The notes under the pieces: model-generated
What the model was told of the DNA's origin: nothing
The model's database searches: none
What the model saw: only the letters and a program-made list of their open reading frames with translations
Source of the DNA: Catenulisporales bacterium
GTDB taxonomy: Bacteria > Actinomycetota > Actinomycetes > Streptomycetales > Catenulisporaceae
Assembly: GCA_019510485.1 (NCBI GenBank)
Contig: JAEKKI010000129.1
Location: 1 to 59,771 of the forward strand
Direction: 5' to 3'
Length of the DNA: 59,771 nucleotides
Made by a program: the position numbers and the translations under genes
In this document: piece by piece, positions 23,696 to 32,702 of the stretch
Position numbering within the stretch: position 1 is the stretch's first letter
Layout of the letters: every line of letters begins with the position of its first letter

Positions 23696-25090
23696 TCAGG
23701 AGACGTTCGCAGATCCGGGGTCGGCAAAGGCGGACAAGGGAGTGTCGTCCCGTCGCTCCCCAAGCGGCGTGGTCCGCCACTCGACTTCGAACATGCCGGT
23801 ACGCAGGTCACAGCTGAAGCACAGCTTGTGCGGCGTTCGCACGAGCTGCAGGTGCACGGTCACGGTGTCCGCGTCGGTCTGGGCAGCGCGCGCCGCAAGA
23901 TGTCCGCTCACCGGCCATGAGCCGGTGGACAAGGGCAGAGTCGTGGTGATGCCGTTGCTCTCGTACAGCGTCAGCGCGTCCGGTGCGAGGGTGATCTGCT
24001 TCAGCAGCGGAAGCACTGAGCGCGTGGCGGTGAACTCACCGCCGGCAAACTCCTGGCCGGCGGGGAAGGGCAACCGAAGCCCGGTCAGCCTGCGGGTCAG
24101 CGCGGCGTCGGCTTCCGCCGAGTCCTCGGCCGCGCCCTCGAAGGCGGGCAGCAGGTGCGTCCATGCCGCATCAAGCACCGCCTGCATGTCCTCCGTCTCG
24201 GCGGTCAGCGCCAGGACGGCGTCCTGTTCCGGCAGGACGACGCAGAACTGCCCGTATGCCCCGTCTCCGCGGTAGCCGTGTCGGGCCATCCAGAACTGGA
24301 AGCCGTACCCCTGAGTCCAGTCCGAGCCCGACCGGGGATCGCCGTTGTCCACCTGTGCCCGCGTGGCCTTGGCGACCCATTCCGGGGCGAGCAGCTGCCG
24401 TCCTTCCCAGACTCCGCATTGCAGGTACAGCTGGCCGAGCCGGGCCACGGCCTCCGTGGTGGTGTGCAGTCCCGCGAACCCGATGTCCCGCCCCGGCGGG
24501 TGCTGCCGCCAGGCTGCCTGCTCGATCCCCAACGGCTGGAAGAGACGCGGCCGCAGGAACTCCGTCAGCGTCTGCCCGGTCACGCGCTGGATGATCGCGC
24601 CCAAGGTGTACGTCGTCGACTGGCTGTAGGCGAAGGTGACGCCCGGGGTGCCGTCCGGCGGTTCGAGCAGGAACCCGCGCACCGGATCCGCGTAGTCGGC
24701 GGCCAGGGCCCGGTCCCACTGCTCGGAGCTGTGCCCGGCGGACATGGAGGCGATGTGCCGGACCAGGATCGACCGGCTGCGCGGGTTCGTGATCTCCGAG
24801 TCCAGCTCTGGAAAGTACGAGACGACCGGCGCGTCGAGGTCCAGCAGCCCCTCCGCCCACGCGAACCCGGCCGCCGTGGACGTGAAGCTCTTGCTCAGCG
24901 AGTACAGGTGCTGGAGCCCTTCCGGGGTGTAGGGCGCCCACCAGCCCTCCGCGATCACGTGCCCGCGCCGCAGCAGCATGAGGCTGTGCGGCTCGATCCC
25001 GGCCACCCCGTCGATCGCGTCGAGGAAGGCGACGATGCCGCGGGCGTCGGTGGCCTGGGCGGACGGGGCGCAGCGGGGCAGGACGGGCAT
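23696..25090 (-). CDS. Beta-lactamase-fold (class C/esterase EstB type) serine hydrolase
   Basis: A 464-residue protein. The SxxK motif is in YSLSKSFTST (Ser about residue 65) and the Tyr motif in FAYSQSTTYTLG (about 157). GDGAYGQF appears where class C enzymes have the K/H-S/T-G box. No signal peptide, so likely cytosolic. GGAGG precedes the ATG at 25090. A roughly 130-residue extra C-terminal beta domain is present. Family members are D-amino-acid peptidases or esterases more often than true beta-lactamases. First gene of a two-gene operon with the DUF4440 protein. Confidence 0.85.
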   Translation of the reverse strand: MPVLPRCAPSAQATDARGIVAFLDAIDGVAGIEPHSLMLLRRGHVIAEGWWAPYTPEGLQHLYSLSKSFTSTAAGFAWAEGLLDLDAPVVSYFPELDSEITNPRSRSILVRHIASMSAGHSSEQWDRALAADYADPVRGFLLEPPDGTPGVTFAYSQSTTYTLGAIIQRVTGQTLTEFLRPRLFQPLGIEQAAWRQHPPGRDIGFAGLHTTTEAVARLGQLYLQCGVWEGRQLLAPEWVAKATRAQVDNGDPRSGSDWTQGYGFQFWMARHGYRGDGAYGQFCVVLPEQDAVLALTAETEDMQAVLDAAWTHLLPAFEGAAEDSAEADAALTRRLTGLRLPFPAGQEFAGGEFTATRSVLPLLKQITLAPDALTLYESNGITTTLPLSTGSWPVSGHLAARAAQTDADTVTVHLQLVRTPHKLCFSCDLRTGMFEVEWRTTPLGERRDDTPLSAFADPGSANVS

Positions 25091-25204
25091 CAGACCTCCA
25101 CATACGGTGGCCGTACTACTGGGAGCTACGAACTCTATACATACCGGCCGGAACCAAGCGATCTGCGGTCACCTTGCGGACGATAGCGCCGTGGCGTGCC
25201 CTGC

Positions 25205-25681
25205 TCACCGAAGATCAGCATCCTTCGGCGCCAACTCCTTGTGGAACCGGGCTGATTCGCCGCACCGGTCGGCGTACCCCAGCGAGCGGTAGAAGGCGTG
25301 GGCGTCGGTACGCCGCCGGGCACTGCTGATCTCCATGCCGACGCAGCCCCGGGACAACGCTGCCTGCTCGCAGGCGGCCAGCAGCCGGCGACCGATCCCG
25401 AGGCCGCGGACGCGGGCGTCCACCACGAGCGCCACCACCCGGCCCCAGTTCCCCGGCCGCTCGAAGTAGGGGATCACCGCCAATGCCGCGACGCCGACGA
25501 GCCGCTGCCCGTCCGCCGCCGCCAACACCAGCAGATCATCCCGCCCCGACCACGACGCCAGCCGCCCGACGACGTCCTGCTCGGTGTTCGACGGATAGCC
25601 GAGCTCGTGCAGCAGTGTGTTGATGGCGGGTGCGTCGGCTCGCTCCGCCGGGCGTATCTCCAGCGCGTCGGCCTCGATCAC
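25205..25681 (-). CDS. GNAT family N-acetyltransferase
   Basis: A 158-residue protein with GNAT architecture: LEIRPAERADAPAINTLL at the start, VALVVDARVRGLGIGRRLL as the acetyl-CoA pyrophosphate loop (R/Q-x-x-G-x-G/A), and HAFYRSLGYADR as motif B. GTG at 25681 with GGAG nine bases upstream. Substrate unknown. Single gene between the serine hydrolase and the HAF-repeat gene. Confidence 0.88.
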   Translation of the reverse strand: MIEADALEIRPAERADAPAINTLLHELGYPSNTEQDVVGRLASWSGRDDLLVLAAADGQRLVGVAALAVIPYFERPGNWGRVVALVVDARVRGLGIGRRLLAACEQAALSRGCVGMEISSARRRTDAHAFYRSLGYADRCGESARFHKELAPKDADLR

Positions 25682-25840
25682 AGGCGTGCTCCTTCACGAA
25701 GGACATGAGCGGGTCCGATCATGCCGGACAGAGTCACGTAGCTGATGTTGCTGCTGCGTATCGAAAACCTCAGCCACTTCACCGACAAGGCCCGGAAATC
25801 AGTATCCTGACGTCACGGACGCACTAACGGGAGGCGACGG

Positions 25841-26923
25841 ATGAAGGCGATGACGAGAGCCTGGGTCGCGGCGGGGATGACCGTCCAAGCTGTGCTCGGC
25901 ACGGCGGCAGGAGCCTACGCCGCCAGTGGCGAACACCGTGCGGCGGCCATCGCGGGGACCGACATCACCGTCGGGAAACAGAGCTGGCCGTGGGCGGTGA
26001 ACACCGCCGGGGAGGTGGTCGGCGGGTACTCCTTCGCCAACGACACCCACGGCTTCGTGTGGCACAACGGAGTCTTCACCGACATCATCCCCTTGCACGG
26101 CGGCACCTACAGCCTCGCCGAAGCGGTCAACGAGGCCGGCGACGTCGTCGGGAGAAGCGGCAACTACGGAGACTCGCACCCGTTCAGCTGGCACAACGGC
26201 GTGTCCGTCGAGCTGCCCGCACTGGGCGGCACCGGCTCCGCGGACGCCCTCAACGACCACGGCGTGATCGCCGGCATGGCCTTCCAGCCGTCAACCGGCA
26301 CGAACAAGGCAGTGCTCTGGTGCGATGGCGCGCTGACCGTGCTGCCGGATCTGGGCGGCACCTACAGTTCGGCCGGTCCCGTGAACGAAAGCGGGCAAGT
26401 GCTGATCTACACCGTGGCACCGTCCGGGGTGCAGCACGCCCTGTTCTGGAGCGCGGGCGTCATGACGGACCTCGGTCCCGGGGTTCCCGCGGGGCTGAAC
26501 GATGCCGGCCAGGCGTTGGTCGGCTCCGTGCAATCGGACCAGGGACCGACACGACCCTTCCTGTGGCGGGCCGGGCAGAAGACCTACCTGCCCGCGGGGG
26601 TGACCTCAGTGGCCGGCCTCAACCAGAGCGGACAGGTGGTCGGCCAGTACACCGTGGCTGGAACCGGCGCCTCCGACGGCTTCCTGTGGGACGGCCGCAC
26701 GCTCACCGACCTCGGCTCGATCTCCCCTGTGGGGATCAACGAATACGGACAGGTGATCGCGAGCAGTCCCGCCGGCACCGTCGTGTGGTATCAGGGCCAT
26801 GTGACGACGCTGACGCCGCAGACCGGTCCCGCCGGGCCACCCGTGATCAGCGACGGCGGGCTTGTGGCCAGTGAGGTGTACTCCACCGGCGATACCGACG
26901 TCTGGCAAGTGCCCCGAAGCTGA
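25841..26923 (+). CDS. Secreted HAF-repeat protein
   Basis: A 360-residue exported protein with a signal peptide ending in GAYAA. About seven repeats of the HAF type follow: F.W..G..TDL...GGTYS.A..VN..G.VVG (for example HGFVWHNGVFTDI, AVLWCDGALTVLPDLGGTYS, GFLWDGRTLTDLG). They probably form a beta-propeller. GGGAGG seven bases before the ATG fixes the start. No catalytic site is evident; HAF proteins are mostly uncharacterised extracellular proteins. Followed by a strong bidirectional terminator. Confidence 0.85.
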   Translation: MKAMTRAWVAAGMTVQAVLGTAAGAYAASGEHRAAAIAGTDITVGKQSWPWAVNTAGEVVGGYSFANDTHGFVWHNGVFTDIIPLHGGTYSLAEAVNEAGDVVGRSGNYGDSHPFSWHNGVSVELPALGGTGSADALNDHGVIAGMAFQPSTGTNKAVLWCDGALTVLPDLGGTYSSAGPVNESGQVLIYTVAPSGVQHALFWSAGVMTDLGPGVPAGLNDAGQALVGSVQSDQGPTRPFLWRAGQKTYLPAGVTSVAGLNQSGQVVGQYTVAGTGASDGFLWDGRTLTDLGSISPVGINEYGQVIASSPAGTVVWYQGHVTTLTPQTGPAGPPVISDGGLVASEVYSTGDTDVWQVPRS

Positions 26924-26947
26924 ACGCGGAATCCTGATCCGCCGCCT

Positions 26948-26983
26948 GGGTGGCCGGCTGCGAGGAGTCGCAGCCGGCCACCC
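26948..26983. terminator. Strong bidirectional hairpin terminator
   Basis: A perfect 16-bp stem, GGGTGGCCGGCTGCGA / TCGCAGCCGGCCACCC, with loop GGAG lies between the convergent HAF-repeat and MFS genes. Confidence 0.9.
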
Positions 26984-26992
26984 GTCATACGC

Positions 26993-28576
26993 CTACAACC
27001 GCCGCATGAAAGCGTGTGTCACCATCGGCTGCCCCTCAACCAGCGCTCTCGCCGCCGCCTCGAATTCGCGGTCGATCCCGGTGTAGCGCTCATGATGCTG
27101 TGCCATGTGCTCAGACCACGACCTGACTGTGAACGTCTCCAGGAACCGGTCGCTGCGCGCCGCATCCCGGTAGATGCTCCACGACGTCGCCCCGGTTCGG
27201 CGGCGCGACGACTCCACGCGGGCCATGACACGGTCGAATTCCTCGACATTCGGCTCCGGCACCAGGTACTCCACGATCACTAGAACGGGGCCGTCCCGCG
27301 GCGCCGGCTCCAGCACCAGAACTGGTTCGGGCCACGCCTCGCCCGCCGTGGGTGCGACGGACCGCTCGCGAAGCGGCAGCCACCGCGACGGGATCGCCCC
27401 GGCGAGTAGCAGGCCCGCCGCCGCGGCCAAGGCGGTGGACAGACCGGCCCACTGCGCGAGCTGACCCCAGACGAACGCCCCGATCGCCATGCCGCCTTGG
27501 AACACCAGCAGGTAGAACGCGACGGCGCGGGCCCGGACCCAGGACGGCAGGCCGAGCTGGAGTGCGGCGTTGAGCGTCGACAGCGCCCAGATCCACGCGA
27601 CGCCCGCGGCCAGCAGGGCCAGCCACGCCACCGCGGTCACGGCCACGAAGTCGACGGCGAGCAGGGCCGCGGCGAACATCACACCGGACAGTGCCAGCGT
27701 CCGGTCGTTGCCGAGCCGGCCCGCGACTCGCGGCAGCACCCAGGCCCCGCCGACCGCGCCGATCCCCACCGCGCCCAGCAAGAGCCCGTATCCCGCCGAA
27801 CCCAGCCCCAGCGTCTCGTGCGCGGTCAAGGGAATCAGGGCCCACAACGCCGCCGCGCCCGGCACGAACAGCGAAGCCCGTAACAGGATCCTGCGAACCC
27901 GCGGGCTGTTCCGCACATACCGGGTACCGGCGCGCAACGCCGCGAGCGCCTGCTCCCGTTCCTGCTCGGAGCGCGGTGCGGCGCCCCGCGTGTCCCGCCA
28001 CCGCGCGAGGACCAGCAGAATCCCGGCGAAGGAGACGGCGTTGAGCGCGAACGTCCACTCGACCCCGGCAGCGGCGACCAGCAGTCCGCCCAGCGCCGGA
28101 CCGATCGCCCGCGCGACATTCTGATTCACCGCGCCCAGGGCCGAGGCGGGCCGCAACTGCTCGCGGGGCACCAGCGTCGGCTGCAACGCCTGCCACGCCG
28201 GGCCGTTCACCGCGTTGCCACAGCCGATCAGCAGGGTCAGGGCCAACAAGGTCCACGGGCCCAGATGCCCGGCGAAGGCCAGCCCCGCCAGCACCACGGC
28301 GACGGCCGCCATACCGCCCTGAACGGCCAGCAGCAGACGTCTGCGATCCACCAGATCGGCGAGCACCCCGGCCGGCAGCGCCAGGATCAGGACCGGCAGC
28401 CCCGCCGCCACCTGGACCAGCGACAGCAGCGCCGCACCGTGGCCGATCAGCAGCCACTGGGCCCCGACGGTCTGCATCCAGCTTCCGACGTTCGAACCGA
28501 ACTGAGCCAGCCACAGCGCCCGGAACACCGGCTGCCGGAGCGGAGACCAGGCGGAAGCGGTCTGCTTCGCTCTCAT
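26993..28576 (-). CDS. MFS_3 (DUF894/EntS-like) transporter fused to C-terminal ABM-like domain
   Basis: A 527-residue protein. Residues 1-400 are a 10-12-helix MFS_3 transporter: FRALWLAQFGSNVGSWMQTV is the family N-terminal signature, and LADLVDRRRLL is motif A. Residues 425-527 are a soluble alpha/beta-barrel like antibiotic-biosynthesis monooxygenase domains (VLVIVEYLVPEPNVEEF, RFLETFTVRSWSEHMAQHHE). This fusion is a known architecture in actinobacterial EntS/DUF894 proteins. It is the last gene of the long minus-strand run and starts 36 bases after the WhiB gene. The substrate may be a siderophore or small toxic compound; unproven. Confidence 0.88.
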   Translation of the reverse strand: MRAKQTASAWSPLRQPVFRALWLAQFGSNVGSWMQTVGAQWLLIGHGAALLSLVQVAAGLPVLILALPAGVLADLVDRRRLLLAVQGGMAAVAVVLAGLAFAGHLGPWTLLALTLLIGCGNAVNGPAWQALQPTLVPREQLRPASALGAVNQNVARAIGPALGGLLVAAAGVEWTFALNAVSFAGILLVLARWRDTRGAAPRSEQEREQALAALRAGTRYVRNSPRVRRILLRASLFVPGAAALWALIPLTAHETLGLGSAGYGLLLGAVGIGAVGGAWVLPRVAGRLGNDRTLALSGVMFAAALLAVDFVAVTAVAWLALLAAGVAWIWALSTLNAALQLGLPSWVRARAVAFYLLVFQGGMAIGAFVWGQLAQWAGLSTALAAAAGLLLAGAIPSRWLPLRERSVAPTAGEAWPEPVLVLEPAPRDGPVLVIVEYLVPEPNVEEFDRVMARVESSRRRTGATSWSIYRDAARSDRFLETFTVRSWSEHMAQHHERYTGIDREFEAAARALVEGQPMVTHAFMRRL

Positions 28577-28612
28577 CGACCCGTCATTTCGTCGTGGGAA
28601 TGGCGAGCGGCC

Positions 28613-28888
28613 TCAAGCGGATGCCTGATGCCGGACGTGCCCACGCTCGGATTCCGTGAGCCCACCCCAAACCCCGAACGCCTGTCCGGTGCGCGCCGCG
28701 AACGCCGCGCACCGCACTCGAACCGGGCATCCACCGCACACGGTCTTGGCCCGTTCTTCACGTCGACGGCGCGCGTCTCCTCGTTCGTAGACCGGGGAGA
28801 AGAACACCGAGGCATCCATGCCGCGGCAGGCGGCCTGCGCCTGCCAGTCCCATTCGTCAAGCAGTGGCTTGACGTTCACCGGCTTCAT
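28613..28888 (-). CDS. WhiB-family iron-sulfur transcription factor
   Basis: A 91-residue protein with the four cluster-binding Cys: QAACRGMD, then TVCGGCPVRVRCAAF (C-x2-C-x5-C). The beta-turn GVWGGLTESER follows, and then a short basic-ended tail without a long DNA-binding arm. Redox- or NO-sensitive regulators of this family act with sigma factors. It begins 18 bases after the Dps stop, so it is probably co-transcribed with an iron-storage/DNA-protection protein. Confidence 0.95.
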   Translation of the reverse strand: MKPVNVKPLLDEWDWQAQAACRGMDASVFFSPVYERGDARRRREERAKTVCGGCPVRVRCAAFAARTGQAFGVWGGLTESERGHVRHQASA

Positions 28889-28906
28889 GGGCGTGACCCA
28901 GACCGT

Positions 28907-29461
28907 TCAGTTCCGGTCCGACGGCGTGGTCACCAGGTGCTCCGCGAGAAACCACACCTGCGTCTCACCGGTGCGGATGACTTGCGAGACGAGAGCGTCC
29001 TGGGTGCCGTCGTCGCCCATGGACGCGGTCCGTGTGGCGGCGTCGCGGGCTTGCGTGAGGATGGTCTCGTGGGCTTCGAGAAGCCGTGAGAGCATCGCGG
29101 GGACTTCCTCGACGCCGTCGGGCGGTCGCGGGATCCCGGTGATCTCGGCGGCGTGGCGCGGGTCGCCGACCGCGACGCCGCCCAGCGTCTGGACCCGCTC
29201 GGCCAGGACGTCGATCAGGTCGAGCTGCTCGGTGGCGTGCTTGTCGAGCAGCAGATGCAGCTGGTAGAACTGCGGGCCGCGCATCGCCCAGTGGTGTTTC
29301 TTGTAGAGGGCGTAAAGCATCTGGGTGTCCGCGAGGACCCGGTTGAGACGCTGGCAGGAGTACATCCGGGCGTCGTAGGACAGGGCGATCGGCAGTTGGA
29401 CCACCGTTCCGAACTCTTGGATCTCCGCGCTTCGCTGGTGTAGCTGAGGCTGACTGGACAT
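28907..29461 (-). CDS. dps: Dps-family DNA-protection/ferritin-like protein
   Basis: A 184-residue protein. KKHHWAMRGPQFYQLHLLLDKH gives the first ferroxidase His region, and ATEQLDLIDVLAERVQTLGG the Asp/Glu ligands contributed across the dimer. These form the inter-subunit iron site of Dps dodecamers. The N-terminal 35-residue extension could contact DNA. AAGGAG nine bases before the ATG fixes the start. The gene sits between an esterase and a WhiB gene, which fits an oxidative or starvation stress unit. Confidence 0.9.
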   Translation of the reverse strand: MSSQPQLHQRSAEIQEFGTVVQLPIALSYDARMYSCQRLNRVLADTQMLYALYKKHHWAMRGPQFYQLHLLLDKHATEQLDLIDVLAERVQTLGGVAVGDPRHAAEITGIPRPPDGVEEVPAMLSRLLEAHETILTQARDAATRTASMGDDGTQDALVSQVIRTGETQVWFLAEHLVTTPSDRN

Positions 29462-29489
29462 GGTTTTCAGCTCCTTTCTCGTTTTCGGG

Positions 29490-30461
29490 TCACGCGGCCG
29501 GGTGCAGTGCGGCGCGTAGGGTCTGGACCGCCAGGGTGATGGCTCCCTGCGCGGCCTGAGTGGATCGCAACGCGTTGAGCATCGCGAAGTCGTGGATGAT
29601 GCCCTGGAACCGGACGGCGGTCACCGCGACGCCGGCCGCGCGCAGCTTGTTCGCGTACGCCTCGCCCTCGTCGCGCAGCACGTCGGCCTCGCCGGTGATG
29701 ACCAGCGCCGGCGGCAGCCCGGCCAGCTGCTCGACGGACGCCCGCAGCGGCGAGGCGGTGATCTCCGCACGCTGCGCCGGATCGGTCGTGTACTGGTCCC
29801 AGAACCACTGCATGCCGTCGCGCCGCAGGAAGTAGCCGGTGGCGAACCGGTGGTAGGAACCGGTGTCGAAGCTCGCGTCGGTCACCGGGTAGAACAGCAC
29901 CTGCTGCACCAGCGGCACCCCGCCGCGCTCCTTGGCCATCAGCGTCAGCGCCGCGGCCATGTTGCCGCCGACCGAGTCGCCGGCCACGGCCAGCCGGCCG
30001 CCGTCCAGGCCGTGGGCGGCGCCGTCGGTGACGATCCACCGGGCGACGGTGTAGTTCTGCTCGATCGCGACCGGGTACTTCGCCTCGGGCGACAGCGAGT
30101 ACTCGGGGAACACGACCGCGGCGCCGGCGCCGGCGGCCAGTTCCCGGACCAGGCGGTCGTGGGTGTGCGCGTTGCCGAACACCCAGCCGGCGCCGTGGAT
30201 GTAGAGGATCACCGGCAGCGGGCCGGTGGCGCCGGCCGGCTTGACGATCCGGGCCTGCACCGAGCCGGTCGGCCCGCCGGGCACCGTGACCCACTCCTCG
30301 TCGATCGCGGGCTTGGCGATCTCCCCGGACTGGACCTCGTCCACCGCCTTGCGTCCGTCGACCGGCCCGAGATCGGATAGGTACGGCGGGTTCGCCGTGG
30401 CCTCCGCGAAGGCCTGGGCCTCGGGCTCCAGCACGGGTACGGCGAAAACGTTCTCGGGCAT
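29490..30461 (-). CDS. HSL-type alpha/beta-hydrolase (esterase)
   Basis: A 323-residue cytosolic esterase of the hormone-sensitive lipase family (family IV). The oxyanion motif reads YIHGAGWVFG (HGAG instead of HGGG). The nucleophile elbow is AGDSVGGNMA (Ser about 155), the acid is in GEADVLRDEG and the His in FQGIIHDFAMLN. ATG 30461 follows AAGGAGATCGCG, so the upstream in-frame ATG is not used. It is paralogous to the Cys-variant protein at 32703. It lies 93 bases downstream of an AraC gene that probably regulates it, and upstream of Dps. Confidence 0.9.
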   Translation of the reverse strand: MPENVFAVPVLEPEAQAFAEATANPPYLSDLGPVDGRKAVDEVQSGEIAKPAIDEEWVTVPGGPTGSVQARIVKPAGATGPLPVILYIHGAGWVFGNAHTHDRLVRELAAGAGAAVVFPEYSLSPEAKYPVAIEQNYTVARWIVTDGAAHGLDGGRLAVAGDSVGGNMAAALTLMAKERGGVPLVQQVLFYPVTDASFDTGSYHRFATGYFLRRDGMQWFWDQYTTDPAQRAEITASPLRASVEQLAGLPPALVITGEADVLRDEGEAYANKLRAAGVAVTAVRFQGIIHDFAMLNALRSTQAAQGAITLAVQTLRAALHPAA

Positions 30462-30554
30462 CGCGATCTCCTTGGGAGTGAGGATCCTTACGGGAGTCAC
30501 GCTAGGCAGCGACGACCCTTCGGACTTTTCCGCCGGCGCACCGCTTGACGACAG

Positions 30555-31601
30555 TCAGCGCACTACTGCGGAACCGCTCAGTTGCTGAGCGGCGGAGCCC
30601 GAACCGAGACGGCGCCATTGCATCGGGGACATCCCGAACGCCTCGCGGAAGGCGCGACTGAAGTGGGAGGAGTTGGTGAAGCCCCACCGGGCCGCCACCG
30701 CCGCAACCGACCGACGATGTGCGTCGGGCCCGGCAAGGTCCAGGCTCGCGCCCTCAAGCCTGCGGGCCCGCACCCAACCGTTGACCGTCAAGCCCTGCTG
30801 CTGGAACAGCACCTGCAGGTAGCGCACCGAAATGTGATGCTGGTCGGCGATCGCCTGCGGAGTCAGTCCGGGATCAGCGAGACGGTCTTCGAGGTCTGCT
30901 TTGATGCGCTCCAGCAGTGCTTGGCGCGGTCCCGGCGCCACCGGCCCGCGGCTGACGTGATGCGCCACCGCACAGCCCACAACGTCCGCCGCCGCACGCG
31001 CGAAGTGCTCACGCACAGCAGGCTTGGCGACCGCCAGTTCCTCGATCAGTCCGGCCGCCAGCCGTGGCAAAGCGGCGGCGGCATCGTCGTGATCGTCAGC
31101 GGCGATGAGGGTCGCCGTGACGCGACCGAGCGCCGACTCGTCCAAGCGCACCAACGCCCGGGGCATCGTCACAATGTGAGCCCGCTGCCGCCCCGGATGA
31201 ATGAGCTTGAACGGCCGCCCGGCGTCGTAGAGAGCCAAGGACCCCCTCCGCAACACCGCCGTGCGACCGTCCTGAATCAGCACGGTCTCGCCTTCCACCT
31301 GAAGGCGAGCGAGCACGGGCCGGCGCGGATCGGCGGCGATGCCCCTGGCTCCGCGCACGATCGTCGCCGGCCCCGATTCCTCCGTGGCGATCTGCACGCC
31401 GCCGTTCCACTCCGCGGTCAGGAACGCCGGGAACGATCCCGCGTCCCATGCCGTCAGCTCGACCTCCGCGAAGGCCCGGGCGAGCGCTCGCCGCCACGCC
31501 CGGGCCCGGTCTTCGTCGGAAGCGTACGCGGCGCTGGAGAAGGCGGTCGGCGCCAGAGCGTGCCCGGGCCGGACCGGCGAGGAGAGACTCAGGACTCCCA
31601 C
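30555..31601 (-). CDS. AraC family regulator with AraC-binding-like domain (second copy)
   Basis: A 348-residue regulator. The N-terminal cupin-like domain has VLRRGSLALYDAGRPFKLIHP. The C-terminal double HTH has TPQAIADQHHISVRYLQVLF and VAARWGFTNSSHFSRAFREA, ending with FGMSPMQWRR. GTG at 31601 lies inside the upstream AraC gene's 3' end (13-base overlap) and follows GGAGAGG. The closest relative in the window is that neighbour. Likely target: the esterase gene immediately downstream. Confidence 0.9.
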   Translation of the reverse strand: MGVLSLSSPVRPGHALAPTAFSSAAYASDEDRARAWRRALARAFAEVELTAWDAGSFPAFLTAEWNGGVQIATEESGPATIVRGARGIAADPRRPVLARLQVEGETVLIQDGRTAVLRRGSLALYDAGRPFKLIHPGRQRAHIVTMPRALVRLDESALGRVTATLIAADDHDDAAAALPRLAAGLIEELAVAKPAVREHFARAAADVVGCAVAHHVSRGPVAPGPRQALLERIKADLEDRLADPGLTPQAIADQHHISVRYLQVLFQQQGLTVNGWVRARRLEGASLDLAGPDAHRRSVAAVAARWGFTNSSHFSRAFREAFGMSPMQWRRLGSGSAAQQLSGSAVVR

Positions 31602-32632
31602 AGCACCTCTCCCGTCGTTTCCTGCTCAGCCAGTCGTTGGAGCCACTCAGTAGGCGAAACGCCATAGACCCCGCGGAAGACCCGGCTGAAGTGTGCCGCA
31701 CCGGAGAACCCCCAGCGGCGGGCGATCAGCCCCAGGCCTGCGGCCTCGCACCCGGCAGCCAGTTCCGTCCGGCATTCGCGCAGTCGCAACTCGCGGATCC
31801 ACCGCCCGACGGTGGTGCCCTCGTCGCCGAACAACTGGTGCAGATAGCGCACGGAGATGCCGTGCTCCAGCGCGATCCGGCGCAGGCTCAGGTCCGGATC
31901 CGACAGATGGTAGAGAATGAACGTCTTGATACGCAGGAGCAGGACCCGGTCGCTGCCGGGCACATCGGCCGGGGCCAGACCGAGATGGTCGGCGGCCGTG
32001 GCGGCGAGCAGACCGGTCATGCTCTGCGCCAGGCGAGCGGCGGCGGCCGCGTCGTAGGTCGTGGAGGTGTCCGCCAAGCGGTCCATGAACGGTGCCAGCA
32101 GAGCGGTGACGCCGTGCGTGGGGCGCAGGGCGCGTGCGGTGAGTCGTTGCAGTTCGGCTTCGCTGATGCCGAGCAGGACCCGCGGTACCACGAAGATCTT
32201 CATCCGGAACCGCTCGGGGAACCGGGTCCGGGACGGGCGGACGGTTTCGAAGAACGCGAAGTCGCCGGGCCTCAGTTCGATGCTGCGGCCGTCCTGCTCG
32301 ATCTGGGCGCGGCCGGTGCTCAGGGTCGTGACGAAGACGCTGTGGCCGTCGCCGCGGGCGATGGCCGCGGCGGTGCGGTCCACGACGCCGGGATCGCATT
32401 CCACTGTGGTGATCTGCACGTCGCCCAGGTGATCTGTCCACATGCTGGCGTCATAGGTCTGCGCGCCGGTACTGATGTCCATGCCGACGAGGTTCGCCAG
32501 GACGGCGTCGTGCCAGTAGTCCAGGCGTTCCCGCTTCGGCACCGAGCGAGTGGTGATCGCCCGGCCTCGGCGGGGTGCGGCCGGATCGTGGCTACCCGTT
32601 CCAGCTGTGGAGAAGTCCGATATCGCTCGCAT
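31589..32632 (-). CDS. AraC family regulator with AraC-binding-like domain (first copy)
   Basis: A 347-residue regulator from ATG 32632 (GTG at 32653 is an alternative). RLDYWHDAVLANLVGMD and the Asp-rich sensor segment IELRPGDFAFFETVRPSR mark the ligand domain. SLRRIALEHGISVRYLHQLF and IARRWGFSGAAHFSRVFRGV mark the two HTH units. It is a tandem paralogue of the next gene and lies directly downstream of the Cys-variant hydrolase, suggesting an ancestral hydrolase/AraC pair that was duplicated. Confidence 0.9.
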   Translation of the reverse strand: MRAISDFSTAGTGSHDPAAPRRGRAITTRSVPKRERLDYWHDAVLANLVGMDISTGAQTYDASMWTDHLGDVQITTVECDPGVVDRTAAAIARGDGHSVFVTTLSTGRAQIEQDGRSIELRPGDFAFFETVRPSRTRFPERFRMKIFVVPRVLLGISEAELQRLTARALRPTHGVTALLAPFMDRLADTSTTYDAAAAARLAQSMTGLLAATAADHLGLAPADVPGSDRVLLLRIKTFILYHLSDPDLSLRRIALEHGISVRYLHQLFGDEGTTVGRWIRELRLRECRTELAAGCEAAGLGLIARRWGFSGAAHFSRVFRGVYGVSPTEWLQRLAEQETTGEVLWES

Positions 32633-32702
32633 GATTCCAGCCTGCCGGGCCACGGCCGCGGTTTCATGAGTCGGCCGACTGGTTGATGACTGATGCCGGG
32701 GA

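Noticed and set aside
31589-31601. Frameshift between the two overlapping AraC genes
   Set aside because: Both proteins are complete with full ligand and HTH domains; the overlap is a normal coupled start with its own GGAGAGG.
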